A stretch of 64,000 nt of DNA from Microbaculum marinisediminis (GCF_025397915.1 NZ_JALIDZ010000008.1:186001-250000); one strand, 5' to 3'. Counted from the stretch's first letter, positions 33,783-43,309 are shown. Notes: generated by a model not told the origin, from the letters alone. Numbers and translations are program-made.

Positions 33783-34952
33783 TCACGCTGCCGCCAGGAT
33801 CGCCGCGCCGGCACAAAGGCCGCGGTCGTAGTTGATCATACCGAAGCCGCTGACGAGGCCGACGCGCGCCTCCGCCACCGCGGCACCGAGGGTCTCGCCG
33901 GTAAGCTGCCGGATCGCTTCGACCAGGCCGAGGAACCCGCCGGCCGCGCCGGCCTGGCCGACAGACAGTTGGCCGCCGGACGTGTTGACGGGGAAGGATC
34001 CCGAAACGGTCAGGTCGTGCTGGCGGACGAAGTCCTTCGCTTCGCCCTTGCCGCAGAACCCGAGGTCTTCGAACTGAAGCATCGTGATTACCGGGTAGTC
34101 GTCATAGGTCTGGAAGAAGTCGATCGCGTCGCGGCCCACACCGGATTGCGCGAACAGCGCGTCGCCGTCTTTCGCCCAGCCGCCGCGCTCCTGGATCGGA
34201 TCGTCGGCGAAGGCGTTGTGCCGTTCGATGGCGGCGAGCAGACGAACGTAGGGCAATCCCTCATCGCGGGCCGTCTCCTCGGTCATGACCAGAAACCCTT
34301 CCGCGCCTGCGCAGGGCATCACGCAGTCGTAGAGGCGGATCGGATCGGCGACCATCGGACCGTCGAGATAATCCGCCAGCGTCAACGGTGTGCGGAACAG
34401 GGCGTGCGGATAGGCCGTCGCGTTGTCGCGCTGCGCGACGCAGACGCGGCCGAAGTCCTCCGCCTTCGCCCCGTAGGTGCGCATGTAATTGTCGGTCAGG
34501 AACGCGAAACTCGCATTCGGCCCGCCCGACGCATACGGATAGACGGCATCCTGCGCGGATTGGCTGAACGTGGCGGTGCCGCGGCGGAAGGAATCGGTCT
34601 GGTTCGTCTCCCCGGCAATGCAGGCGACGATGTCGGCATCACCGCACTGGACCGCGCGCGCCGCCCGCCGCAACGCCACGATTCCGCTGACGCCGCCAAG
34701 CGGGATCGTGTCGAGCCAGCGCGTCGACAGCCCGAGCCGCTCGACGAGCCCGATCGCATTGTCCGGTGCCAGCGAGAAGCTCGCGGCGCACACGCCGTCG
34801 ATCCGCTCCTTCGGCAGGCCCGATTGCTCGACCAGACCGCGCATCAGCCGGCCGAAGAACCGGTGCGCGCCGTGAATCGAGAACCGTTCGTAAGGCACCG
34901 TTACCGGAACGGCGAGCACGACACCGTCGTAGCCCTGACGCCGCCCGCTCAT
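33783..34952 (-). CDS. thiolase-like protein lacking the canonical catalytic Cys and His
   Basis: A 389-residue thiolase-superfamily protein. The nucleophile position of the usual CxSG motif reads GGVSG (V88), and the usual GHPxG histidine position reads SVGQAG (Q333) after NTSGGQLS. It therefore should not act as a normal thiolase. Relatives such as Ltp2 work as retro-aldolases with a DUF35 partner. It overlaps the ligase gene by ATGA and is followed by the DUF35-SDR fusion, so the three form one unit. Confidence 0.82.
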   Translation of the reverse strand: MSGRRQGYDGVVLAVPVTVPYERFSIHGAHRFFGRLMRGLVEQSGLPKERIDGVCAASFSLAPDNAIGLVERLGLSTRWLDTIPLGGVSGIVALRRAARAVQCGDADIVACIAGETNQTDSFRRGTATFSQSAQDAVYPYASGGPNASFAFLTDNYMRTYGAKAEDFGRVCVAQRDNATAYPHALFRTPLTLADYLDGPMVADPIRLYDCVMPCAGAEGFLVMTEETARDEGLPYVRLLAAIERHNAFADDPIQERGGWAKDGDALFAQSGVGRDAIDFFQTYDDYPVITMLQFEDLGFCGKGEAKDFVRQHDLTVSGSFPVNTSGGQLSVGQAGAAGGFLGLVEAIRQLTGETLGAAVAEARVGLVSGFGMINYDRGLCAGAAILAAA

Positions 34953-36658
34953 CGCCGCGCCCGCATCTGCTGTTTGGCCTCGCGCAGGTCATGGCAATCC
35001 GGCTGCTCCAGCGGCGTTTCGGCCAGCGCGCCAAGATCGGACTTGCGGATCTTCTGCGTCGACGTCGTCGGCAGCCGGTCGACGAAGGCGACGTAGCCGG
35101 GCAGCTTGTAGTAGGCGAGCTGGGCGCCGCAGTGATCGAAGATGCTGCGGGCCGTCGTCTCGCTCTTGTCCGCGCCCTCAGCCAGAACGATCGCCGCGAG
35201 CACCTCCTCGTCGCGTAGCGGATCGGAAACGGCGACGACGGCGACCTGCGCAACCGCGGGATGGGAGACGATCGCGGCTTCGACCTCGATGGCCGCGATG
35301 TTCTCGCCCGAGCGCCGGATGATGTTTTTCTTGCGGTCGACGAAATAGAGGCAGCCGTCGTCGCCTCGGCGCATGATATCGCCGGTATGCAGCCAGCCGC
35401 CACTCCACACCTCGGCGGTCGCCGCCTCGTTCTTGAGGTATCCGGAGAAGAAGCGCCGCCTCGGATCCGCGCCGCGCGCCCGTAGCACCAGTTCCCCCGG
35501 CGTGCCGTCTGGAACGTCATGTCCAGCGTCGTCCACGATCCGCATTTCGGTTGGCGGTCCGGCGCGCTCGGCCCGGCCGAGGCAGCGCGCGCCGACATGG
35601 CGGGGCTCCTCCATGGCGCACAGAATTCCGGCCGCGCCGGTCTCCGTCATCGCCCAGCCTTCCAGCAACGGCACACCGAACCGCGCCTCGAAGGCGCCGT
35701 GGTGGTCGGGATGCACGCCGCCGCCCATGCCGAACCGGAAGCCGTGCGACCGATCGAGATCGGACGGCGGCACCGCGAGCAGGATGGCGGGCATCACCCC
35801 GAGGTAATGGAAGCAGGTGGCCCGCGTCTCGATCGCCATCTCCCACCAGGTTCGCGGATGGAACCGGTCGACGATCACCTGGGCGCCGCCGGACCCGAGC
35901 ATCCCCATGAACGAGTTGCCCATGGCGTTCACGTGGAACGTCGGCAACGGCGTCATCAGCCGTTCTTCGCCGTCGCGCAGGGAGATCAGGCCGCCCTGCG
36001 CGGTGTACCACTCGCTCCAGCCCAGGAAGTAGCCGTTGGACAGCAGGCAGCCCTTCGGCTGTCCGGTGGTTCCGGAGGTGTAGACGAGCGCGCACTCGCT
36101 GTCTTCGCCGACCTCGCCCGCCTGCGCCGGCACGGGACAGCGTGGCAGCGTGTCGGATGCCGCGTCGACGATCGCGACGCCAACCTCTTCGGCCGCCGGC
36201 CTGGCCTGGTCGAGACGCGATCGCAGACAGACCAGCAGAACCGCCTCGCTGTGGCTCAGCAGGTAGACCAGTTCATCGTGGGTGTAGTCCGGGTTGACCG
36301 GAACCACGCTCGCGCCGATCGCGTTGAGCGCCAGCCAGTGAAAGAAATGCGTCGGCCGGTTCTCCAGCAACAGGGCGACCCGGTGTCCGACGCCGTAGCC
36401 GGACTCGCGATAGGCGTTCGCCAGGGCATCGACCCGGGCCAGCGTGTCGGCGTAGGACCAGGCTTTCCGGTCGAAATCCCACAATCTGCGGACCGCTTCC
36501 GGCAGGACGAACAGATCATGGTCGGCGAAGCGGGCGGCCTGCCTGAGCAGCAGGGCGTAGACGCTGCCGTCCACCGCTGCGCTTCCGCTCCGGTCCGGCA
36601 TTCCGTCGGGCGATCCGCGTTGACTTTCGATCATGGTTGCTTCTTGTTCCAGCGCCAT
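34949..36658 (-). CDS. AMP-dependent acyl-CoA synthetase (ANL superfamily)
   Basis: A 569-residue ligase that activates a carboxylic acid to its CoA thioester through an acyl-AMP. It has the P-loop LVYTSGTTGQPKG, a GWLHTGDI motif and the hinge/lysine region DRKKNIIRRSGENIAAIEVE. The C-terminal catalytic Lys lies in TSTQKIRKSDLG. The start is uncertain: ATG at 36658 or 36634 (eight codons later). It is the first gene of the ligase/thiolase-like/DUF35-SDR operon and diverges from a MarR-type regulator. Confidence 0.9.
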   Translation of the reverse strand: MALEQEATMIESQRGSPDGMPDRSGSAAVDGSVYALLLRQAARFADHDLFVLPEAVRRLWDFDRKAWSYADTLARVDALANAYRESGYGVGHRVALLLENRPTHFFHWLALNAIGASVVPVNPDYTHDELVYLLSHSEAVLLVCLRSRLDQARPAAEEVGVAIVDAASDTLPRCPVPAQAGEVGEDSECALVYTSGTTGQPKGCLLSNGYFLGWSEWYTAQGGLISLRDGEERLMTPLPTFHVNAMGNSFMGMLGSGGAQVIVDRFHPRTWWEMAIETRATCFHYLGVMPAILLAVPPSDLDRSHGFRFGMGGGVHPDHHGAFEARFGVPLLEGWAMTETGAAGILCAMEEPRHVGARCLGRAERAGPPTEMRIVDDAGHDVPDGTPGELVLRARGADPRRRFFSGYLKNEAATAEVWSGGWLHTGDIMRRGDDGCLYFVDRKKNIIRRSGENIAAIEVEAAIVSHPAVAQVAVVAVSDPLRDEEVLAAIVLAEGADKSETTARSIFDHCGAQLAYYKLPGYVAFVDRLPTTSTQKIRKSDLGALAETPLEQPDCHDLREAKQQMRARR

Positions 36659-36699
36659 AGGATTCAGTGCACGTGCTTTCTTTGAAGATTGGATTGGGT

Positions 36700-37236
36700 A
36701 TGGCCGACACCCGAAAAGCCTGCGGCGGACGTGACGACGAGACGGCCGCGGCCGCACCGCAAGACTACGAAACCAAGTTCTCCGAGTTCGAGTACGCGAT
36801 CTGGCATCTCGGATCCGCCTTCGCGCGCTGGCGCCGCGACTGCCTCGACGCCGTGTCCGACGTCGGCCTCTCCAGCACCGAGGCTTCGGTGCTCCACGCC
36901 ATTCACATGAACGGCAATCCGAAGGGACTGATGGAGATATCGCGGCTGCTGCATCGCGACGACCTCCCCAACATCCAGTACGGGCTGAAGAAACTCAGCC
37001 AGCTCGGGCTCATCGAGAAGCAGGGCAGTTCGCGCAAGAACATGACCTACTCGGTCTCCGAGGACGGCAGCCGGATCGTCGACGCCTACCTGCGCAAGCG
37101 GCGCGAGGTGCTGCTGCGCCTGTTCCAGCACGTCGCCCCCTCGTCGCGCGACCTCGATGACTTGATCATGCAGATGCACGTCATGATCGGGCTCTACGAT
37201 CAATCGAGCGACATGGTGATGAGTCGTCAGCCCTGA
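36700..37236 (+). CDS. MarR-type winged-helix transcriptional regulator
   Basis: A 178-residue winged-helix protein with the DNA-binding part around LSSTEASVLHAIHMNGNPKG, then LPNIQYGLKKLSQLGLIEKQ and NMTYSVSEDGSRIVDAYLRK. Upstream GTG codons at 36667 and 36673 are alternatives, but the ATG at 36700 has GGATTGGG before it. Only about 40 bp separate it from the divergent ligase; GCACGTGC (36669-36676) lies there and could be a binding site. It likely controls the ligase operon. Confidence 0.82.
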   Translation: MADTRKACGGRDDETAAAAPQDYETKFSEFEYAIWHLGSAFARWRRDCLDAVSDVGLSSTEASVLHAIHMNGNPKGLMEISRLLHRDDLPNIQYGLKKLSQLGLIEKQGSSRKNMTYSVSEDGSRIVDAYLRKRREVLLRLFQHVAPSSRDLDDLIMQMHVMIGLYDQSSDMVMSRQP

Positions 37237-37245
37237 GTGCATCGC

Positions 37246-38010
37246 CTACTGCATCCGGTAGCCGCCGTTGACGTCGAGGGTCGCCCCCGTCACCCAGCCG
37301 GCCGATTTGCTTGTCAGGTACAGAACCGCGTCCGCCACGTCGTCCGGTCGGCCGACGCGCCCCAGCGGGATCTTCTCGACCAGCCCCGGAACCGCGTCCG
37401 GGGACATCGCGCGGTGAAACATGCCCGTCTCGACGGGACCGGCGGCGACGCAGTTCACCGTGATCCCGAGATCGGCGGCCTGCCGCGCGGCGATCTTGGT
37501 GAAGCCGAGAATGGCCGCCTTGGAGGAGACGTAGCAGGCATCCCCACGGTAGCCACCGAGCTGCGCGGCCGCGGAGGAAAACGTGACGATCCGTCCGTCC
37601 GCAACGGAAACCCGCGCGCGCCGGCGCAGCATCTCGCGAACGCAGAGGAACGTCCCGCGCGCATTGACGGAATGAATGCGGTCCCACGTCTCCACCGACA
37701 GGTCGGCGATGGTGGGCGCGGCGTCCTTGCCCTCGGCCATGATGCCGGCGCAGCAGACCAGGATGGAGACCGGACCGAGATCGGCCTCCACGGCCGCGAA
37801 GACGGACTCGACCGACGTTTCGCCGGCGACATCCATGGCGTATCGCCCGGCCACACCGCCTGCCGCTCCCTCCCGCGCCTCGGCCGTGCCGAACGCCAGG
37901 TCCGCCGACGCCACCCGGTGTCCGGCGCCTGCAAGCGCGGCAGAGCAGGCGCGGCCGATGTCGCCGGCGGCACCCGTAACCAAGGCTACGGCGGAATGTG
38001 ATTCGCTCAC
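37246..38010 (-). CDS. SDR family NAD(P)-dependent oxidoreductase
   Basis: A 254-residue short-chain dehydrogenase with an intact active site: nucleotide-binding TGAAGDIG (about 14-21), CCAG in place of NNAG, Ser in TFSSAAAQLGG and Tyr-Lys in CYVSSKAAI, ending GATLDVNGGYRMQ. The GTG start at 38010 has GAGGGTG upstream; the frame runs further without a good start. It is convergent with the MarR gene and divergent from the second TRAP operon. Substrate unknown, probably an alcohol/ketone in the same pathway as the imported acid. Confidence 0.88.
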   Translation of the reverse strand: MSESHSAVALVTGAAGDIGRACSAALAGAGHRVASADLAFGTAEAREGAAGGVAGRYAMDVAGETSVESVFAAVEADLGPVSILVCCAGIMAEGKDAAPTIADLSVETWDRIHSVNARGTFLCVREMLRRRARVSVADGRIVTFSSAAAQLGGYRGDACYVSSKAAILGFTKIAARQAADLGITVNCVAAGPVETGMFHRAMSPDAVPGLVEKIPLGRVGRPDDVADAVLYLTSKSAGWVTGATLDVNGGYRMQ

Positions 38011-38056
38011 GAGCGGGCACCCTCGGTCTTGCGGGCTTATCGAAAACTCATTGAAA

Positions 38057-38084
38057 AAATTACCGAACAAAATCCACTTGTCAA
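38057..38084 (-). promoter_or_regulatory. promoter of the SDR gene
   Basis: On the minus strand TTGACA (38084-38079) and TAATTT (38062-38057) are 16 bp apart, inside a sharply AT-rich 60-bp patch shared with the divergent TRAP operon. The predicted start lies about 40 bp before the GTG at 38010. Confidence 0.45.
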
Positions 38085-38231
38085 AAGTTAAATTATGATA
38101 TGAAAATTGGCAGCGTCCGCCGGCAGGGAGGAGCTTGTCCGATTGGACGACAGCCTGCCAGAGAGACACCCAGAGAGATACGCGGTCTTTGGCCATCCGC
38201 CAGACCGGATCGAACACGCTAGAGAGGAACC

Positions 38232-39272
38232 ATGATCCGCACCATGAAAACCGCCGGGCTCGCTGTCGCGATGGCCGGCCTGATTTCGACGCCGCTTCTG
38301 GCCCAGGAGACCGCGAGCCTGACGGTGCAGAGCGCCTGGCCGCTCACCCTGCCGGCCAGCGGCCGCGACGCCCAGCATTTCACGGACACGATCAATGCCG
38401 CCTCCGGCGGGTCGCTTGAGGTCGACCTCTACGGCGCCGGCAAGCTGGTCCCGACGCTCGAGATCTTCGACGCCGTGCAGCGCGGCACCCTCGATGCCGG
38501 CTACACCAGCCCGCTCTACGTGGCCGGCAAGTTCCCGGCGGTCCAGCTGTTCGGCGGCGTGCCGTTCGGCCCGAACGCGATCGAATACATCGGCTGGATC
38601 TACAACGGCGGCGGCCTGGACATCTGGCGCGACATCTATGGCCAGCAGGGCGTCGTGACGATCCCCTGCGGCCTGATGGAGCCGGAAGCCGGTGGCTGGT
38701 ACAAGACCCCGATCGAGTCGAAAGCCGACCTGGAGGGCATGAAGCTGCGCTTCGCGGGCCTGGCCGGCGAGGTGATGAAGAAGATGGGCGCCTCGGTGGT
38801 TCTCCTGTCCGGCGGCGACATCTATCCGAACCTCGAGCGCGGCGTCATCGACGGCACGGAATTCTCCATGCCGGCGATCGACAAGGTGATCGGCTTCGAC
38901 AACATCGTGAAGAACTACTACCTGCCGGGCTGGCACCAGCCGGCCGCGATCAACGAACTGATCGTCAACAAGGCCAAGTGGGACAGCATGAGCGACGCGC
39001 AGCGCGCGCTGATCGAGCTGACCTGCCGCGAGACGATGCTGTGGGGCGTCACCTCGACCTTCCGCGAGAACGCGGAAGCCGTGACCGCCTTCAAGGCGAA
39101 CGGTGTCGAGGTGCGGCAGTTCCCGCCCGCGCTGATCGAGGAGTTCCGCACGGCCACCGGTGAGGTGATGCAGGAACAGGCCGACAAGGACGAGAACTTC
39201 AAGCGCGTCTGGGAGTCGCTGCAGGCCTACCGCGCCGGCAACGCCGACTGGTCGGACACACGTTCGAACTGA
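38232..39272 (+). CDS. TRAP transporter solute-binding protein, DctP family (second system)
   Basis: A 346-residue periplasmic protein with a signal peptide cut after LLA (about residue 24). The mature part has SGGSLEVDLYGAGKLVPTLE, EPEAGGWYKTPIESKADLEG and GLAGEVMKKMGASVVLLSGG, the DctP-family substrate-binding layout. AGAGGAACC precedes the ATG. It resembles binding proteins of the 2-oxoacid/mannonate-like TRAP branch; the ligand is not assigned. Confidence 0.93.
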   Translation: MIRTMKTAGLAVAMAGLISTPLLAQETASLTVQSAWPLTLPASGRDAQHFTDTINAASGGSLEVDLYGAGKLVPTLEIFDAVQRGTLDAGYTSPLYVAGKFPAVQLFGGVPFGPNAIEYIGWIYNGGGLDIWRDIYGQQGVVTIPCGLMEPEAGGWYKTPIESKADLEGMKLRFAGLAGEVMKKMGASVVLLSGGDIYPNLERGVIDGTEFSMPAIDKVIGFDNIVKNYYLPGWHQPAAINELIVNKAKWDSMSDAQRALIELTCRETMLWGVTSTFRENAEAVTAFKANGVEVRQFPPALIEEFRTATGEVMQEQADKDENFKRVWESLQAYRAGNADWSDTRSN

Positions 39273-39304
39273 TGTCGCTGCCCCGAATCCGCTAGGATCC
39301 GACC

Positions 39305-39844
39305 ATGACGCGCGCGCTCTCCCGCATCGCCAGCCTGATCGACCGGGTGACCGTTCCGGTCGGGCGCGCGTCGTCGCTTCTGCTTCCGCTGCTCATGGCG
39401 GTCATCGTTCTCAACGTTGGCCTGCGCTACGGCTTCGACCTCGGCTTCGTCGAATTCGAGGAGCTTCAGTGGCACATCAACGCCATCGTCGTGCTGGGCT
39501 GCCTGGCCTATGCCTATCGCGATGACGCCCATGTGCGCGTCGACGTCTGGCACGCGCGGTTCTCCACCCGGCGCAAGGCCTGGATCGAACTGATCGGCGG
39601 ACTGGTGCTGCTGCTGCCCTTCGTGATCGGCGTCGCCTGGTTTGCTTGGGGCAACTTCGCCTATTCCTATTCGATCGGCGAGGGCTCGCCGATGCCCAGC
39701 GGCCTGCCGGCGCGCTACGTCATCAAGTTCGTGCTGTTCGCCGGCTTCGTGCTGCTCGGCCTCCAGGGCATCGCCGCGATCCTGCGCAGCCTCCGCGTTC
39801 TCAACGCGCCGCCGCGCGTATCGCGCCAGAAAGCCGACACGTGA
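39305..39844 (+). CDS. TRAP transporter small permease, DctQ family (second system)
   Basis: A 179-residue protein with four hydrophobic segments, including NVGLRYGFDLGFVEFEELQW and DDAHVRVDVWHARFS, the usual DctQ loop after helix 2. It lies 32 bp after the binding-protein gene and overlaps the large permease gene by GTGA. Confidence 0.9.
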   Translation: MTRALSRIASLIDRVTVPVGRASSLLLPLLMAVIVLNVGLRYGFDLGFVEFEELQWHINAIVVLGCLAYAYRDDAHVRVDVWHARFSTRRKAWIELIGGLVLLLPFVIGVAWFAWGNFAYSYSIGEGSPMPSGLPARYVIKFVLFAGFVLLGLQGIAAILRSLRVLNAPPRVSRQKADT

Positions 39845-41199
39845 CCCAGGACGTCATCTTCGTCATCGCGATGTTCGCCGCCTTCGCGGCGGGCCTGTTC
39901 GCCGGCTATCCGGTGGCCTTCGTCCTGGGCGGCGTCGGCGTGCTGTTCGCGCTCCTGGGCGACGTCCTGCCGCTGTTCGGCATCAAGGTTCTGGCGGGCA
40001 CGAACTTCATCGGCTTCGCCACCGACCGGATATTCGCGACGCTGTCCAACTACAGCCTCGTCCCGATCGCGATGTTCGTGTTCATGGGCTACATGCTGGA
40101 ACGGTCCGGCGTCGCCGAGCGATTGCTGGCCGCGATGTCGCGCATCATGCGCACCGTGCCCGGCGGCCTCGGCCTCGCCGTCGTCATGATCGGGCTCGTG
40201 CTGGCGGCGTCGACCGGCATCATCGGCGCCTCCGTCATTCTGCTGGCCACCGTCGCGCTGCCCGCGCTGAACCGGGCCGGATACGACATTCCGCTCAGCC
40301 TCGGCACGGTCGCCGCCTCCGGCTGTCTCGGAATCCTGATCCCGCCGTCGATCATGCTGATCGTGATGGGCGACCAGTTGCGCCTGTCGGTCGGCGACCT
40401 GTTCATGGCGGCGGTGATCCCTGGCGCGATGCTGGCGCTGCTCTACACGGTCTATATCGTCGCGGTGGCCACGCTGCGGCCGTCGGCCGCGCCACGTGCG
40501 CGGGCCATTCCCGAGGACGCGGGCGACGACACCACGGGCGCGGCCTACGAACTGCTGCGCGCGCTGGCCCCTCCCGTCGCACTGATGCTCGCCGTGCTCG
40601 GCTCGATCTTCTTCGGCATTGCCTCGCCGACCGAAGCCTCCGGTGTCGGCGCGCTCGGCGCGACCATCCTGGCGGCGATCGACCGCCGGCTGACCTGGAC
40701 CACCCTGCGGGAGGTCAGCGAGGCCACCGGCCGCACCACGGCGTTCCTGTTCGCCCTGATCTTCGGCGCAAGCTGCTTTTCGGTCGTCCTGCGCGGCTAC
40801 GGCGGCGACGAAGTCATCGAGGGATCGCTGTCGGCGCTGCCCTTCCCGCCGGAAGGCATCCTGGCCGTCGTGCTGCTGACGGTGTTCCTGCTCGGCTTCG
40901 TCCTCGACTGGATGGAGATCGTGCTGATCATCGCGCCGCTCACCATCCCCGTGGTCGTCTCCTTCGGCTTCGATCCGGTCTGGGTCGCGATGTTGATGGC
41001 CATCTGCCTGCAGACGTCGTTCCTGACACCGCCGGTGGGCATGGCGCTGTTCTACGTCAAGAGCGCGGCGCCCGCCGAGGTGACGACCGGACAGGTCTAC
41101 CGTGGCATCATCCCCTTCGTCATCCTGCAGCTGATCGGCCTGGCGCTCGTCTGGTTCTTTCCGCAGATCGCCCTGTGGCTGCCGGAAATCGCCTACTGA
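39841..41199 (+). CDS. TRAP transporter large permease, DctM family (second system)
   Basis: A 452-residue polytopic permease from a GTG overlapping the dctQ stop. DctM motifs include PIAMFVFMGYMLERSGVAER, SGCLGILIPPSIMLIVMGDQ and LQTSFLTPPVGMALFYVKS. An acidic-rich cytoplasmic loop (IPEDAGDD) lies mid-protein. It ends 73 bp from the convergent TetR gene. Confidence 0.93.
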   Translation: MTQDVIFVIAMFAAFAAGLFAGYPVAFVLGGVGVLFALLGDVLPLFGIKVLAGTNFIGFATDRIFATLSNYSLVPIAMFVFMGYMLERSGVAERLLAAMSRIMRTVPGGLGLAVVMIGLVLAASTGIIGASVILLATVALPALNRAGYDIPLSLGTVAASGCLGILIPPSIMLIVMGDQLRLSVGDLFMAAVIPGAMLALLYTVYIVAVATLRPSAAPRARAIPEDAGDDTTGAAYELLRALAPPVALMLAVLGSIFFGIASPTEASGVGALGATILAAIDRRLTWTTLREVSEATGRTTAFLFALIFGASCFSVVLRGYGGDEVIEGSLSALPFPPEGILAVVLLTVFLLGFVLDWMEIVLIIAPLTIPVVVSFGFDPVWVAMLMAICLQTSFLTPPVGMALFYVKSAAPAEVTTGQVYRGIIPFVILQLIGLALVWFFPQIALWLPEIAY

Positions 41200-41272
41200 C
41201 CGCGCGGTTCGCAAGCCGCGTCCATTCGCAGCGCCCGGGTCCGCCCGTGCCGATCAGTTTCCGGAGAGGCCG

Positions 41273-42034
41273 CTACTCGTTGTCCTGAGCCGCCAGCCGT
41301 TCCAGCCCCTCCAGGTCCTCGCGCAGATACCGTATGGCCATCGCCAGTGAACCCGGTTGGTCCCGGTCGCCGTCACGGAATTCGATCCCGCGGACCAGCA
41401 GGTTGACGAGGGTCGTCGCGACCTCGTTCGGCGTCATCCGGCCGCTCGGCGAATACCAGAGCGCGGTCCAGTTGGACATGCCGATGACCGCGAAGGCGGT
41501 CAGCTGCGGATCGACCGACCGGAACTCCTTGGTCTCGATGCCGTCCGAGATGAGGCGGGTGTAGAGGTCGAGGATCTGTCTCCGGCTGCGATTGTAGCTG
41601 ATCCGCAGCTCCGCGGGCGCCTCGGCCTCGAGGCGGTCGAACACCATGAAACGGCTCCCCCCCCTGAGCCGTTGGGTGATCGCGCCCTCAACCGCCAGAA
41701 CGAGCCGATCGAGCGCCGTCAGGTTCTTCCGCTCGAACAGGGCGGTGAGCTCGGAGCAGCGCCGCTCGTACTCCTCCAGGAAAAGCTCCCGGATGATCTC
41801 TTCCTTGTTCTGGAAGTAGTGATAGACGGACGAGCGTTTCAGCGACAGCGAGTCGGCGATGTCGTTGATGCTGGTCTTGGCGAACCCGTTGGCGCAGAAC
41901 AGTTCGGCGGATTTCTCCAGCATCTGCTGACGCACGAGCTCCTTGCGGACATTGTTGCCACTCCGCTTGGGTTTCGCGGAACCGCGCGCGGGTTTGTTTT
42001 CCGGCCTGGACGGTTTGGCTGCCTTGTCCGCCAC
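41273..42034 (-). CDS. TetR family transcriptional regulator
   Basis: A 253-residue regulator from a GTG start with GGAGAGGAA upstream. After a basic, low-complexity N-terminal tail (about 35 residues) the TetR HTH is clear: ELFCANGFAKTSINDIADSL and RSSVYHYFQNKEEIIRELF. It follows the thiolase gene by 53 bp and is the last gene of that operon, so it probably senses a CoA thioester of the pathway. FadR/PaaR-type TetR regulators act this way. Confidence 0.88.
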   Translation of the reverse strand: MADKAAKPSRPENKPARGSAKPKRSGNNVRKELVRQQMLEKSAELFCANGFAKTSINDIADSLSLKRSSVYHYFQNKEEIIRELFLEEYERRCSELTALFERKNLTALDRLVLAVEGAITQRLRGGSRFMVFDRLEAEAPAELRISYNRSRRQILDLYTRLISDGIETKEFRSVDPQLTAFAVIGMSNWTALWYSPSGRMTPNEVATTLVNLLVRGIEFRDGDRDQPGSLAMAIRYLREDLEGLERLAAQDNE

Positions 42035-42087
42035 GCTTAGTTCCTCTCCTGCACCCGCAACAGCGAGGCGCCGCTACCCGGGTTCTG

Positions 42088-43272
42088 TCATACAATTTCC
42101 AGCAGTCCGGCGGAGCCCATTCCCGCCCCCACGCACATCGTTACTACCGCCAGTTTTTCCTTGCGTCGAGCACCCTCGGAGATTGCGTGCATCGCCAGGC
42201 GTGCGCCGCTCATGCCGTAGGGGTGACCGACTGCGATCGCGCCACCATCGACGTTGAACCGCTGCGGATCTATTCCGAGACGATCCCGGCAATAGAGCGT
42301 CTGCGATGCAAACGCCTCGTTCAGCTCCCAGAGGCCGATATCGTCCGTTGACAGATCGAAACGTTCAAGCAGTTTCGGCACCGCGAAGACCGGACCGACG
42401 CCCATTTCGTCGGGCTCGCAGCCGACATTGGCGAAGCCCCGGAACAGCGCCAGTGGGCTGATGCCGCGACGCGCCGCCAGATCGGCGTCCATCACGACCA
42501 CCGCGGCGGCGCCATCGGACAACTGCGACGCATTGCCGGCCGTGACGGTTCCCGTCTCGGAGTGCACCGGCTTCAGTCCGGCGAGCTTCTCGACCGTCGT
42601 GCCGGTCCGGACGCCCTCGTCGTTCATGAGCTTGACAATCTCGGTCCGGCGTTCGCTGGTTTCCTTGTCCTCGACGATCTTGAAGGTTTCCAGTGGAGCG
42701 ATCTCCCGGTCGAAGCGGCCCGCTTCAATCGCCTCGACTGCGCGCTTCTGACTGTTTGCCGCGTACGCGTCCTGCGCGTCCCGAGAAACGCCATATCGGC
42801 TGGCGACGTTCTCGGCGGTCTCCAGCATCGGCATGTAGATGCTCGGTTTGTTCTCCAGCAGCCAGGCGTTCTCGCGCCGATAGTTATTCTTATGCTTGTT
42901 CTGCACGAGGCTGATCGATTCGACCCCGCCGGCGACAGCGACCGAAACCTCTCCGGTGCGCACCGCATTGGCCGCCGCCGCGATGGCCGACAGGCCGGAA
43001 GCACAGAAACGGTTCAGCGTGGCGGCAGCGACCGATACCGGCAGCCCGGCGCGGATCGCGGCCTGGCGCGCGATATTGTAACCGGTCGTGCCTTCCTGCA
43101 TGGCGCAGCCGAGAATCACATCCTCGACCTCATCCGGCGCAACGCCGGCCCGCTGCACCGCGACGGAAATCGCATGGCCGGCGAGATCCGCGCCGTGCGT
43201 GTCGTTAAACGCGCCGCGATACGCGCGCCCCACCGGCGTACGGGCGATTGAAACGATGGCGGCGTCTTTCAT
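42088..43272 (-). CDS. acetyl-CoA C-acyltransferase (thiolase)
   Basis: A 394-residue thiolase with a complete active site: C90 in NRFCASG, H350 in VGHPYGMSG and C380 in TMCVGAGMGSAG. It would cleave a 3-oxoacyl-CoA with CoA to acetyl-CoA and a shortened acyl-CoA. In contrast to the thiolase-like protein at 33783-34952 all catalytic residues are present. It follows the ThDP enzyme by 37 bp and probably finishes the ring-degradation route. Confidence 0.92.
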   Translation of the reverse strand: MKDAAIVSIARTPVGRAYRGAFNDTHGADLAGHAISVAVQRAGVAPDEVEDVILGCAMQEGTTGYNIARQAAIRAGLPVSVAAATLNRFCASGLSAIAAAANAVRTGEVSVAVAGGVESISLVQNKHKNNYRRENAWLLENKPSIYMPMLETAENVASRYGVSRDAQDAYAANSQKRAVEAIEAGRFDREIAPLETFKIVEDKETSERRTEIVKLMNDEGVRTGTTVEKLAGLKPVHSETGTVTAGNASQLSDGAAAVVVMDADLAARRGISPLALFRGFANVGCEPDEMGVGPVFAVPKLLERFDLSTDDIGLWELNEAFASQTLYCRDRLGIDPQRFNVDGGAIAVGHPYGMSGARLAMHAISEGARRKEKLAVVTMCVGAGMGSAGLLEIV

Positions 43273-43309
43273 GTCGGGTATGCCTTCTGTCTGAACTCTG
43301 AGTACTGGG

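Noticed and set aside
33783-34952. Annotation as an ordinary acetyl-CoA acetyltransferase
   Set aside because: The Cys and His positions needed for thiolase chemistry are occupied by Val and Gln.
39646-40015. Upstream extension of the second DctM frame into the dctQ gene
   Set aside because: The GTG at 39841 gives the standard DctM N-terminus and the GTGA overlap seen in the first TRAP operon.
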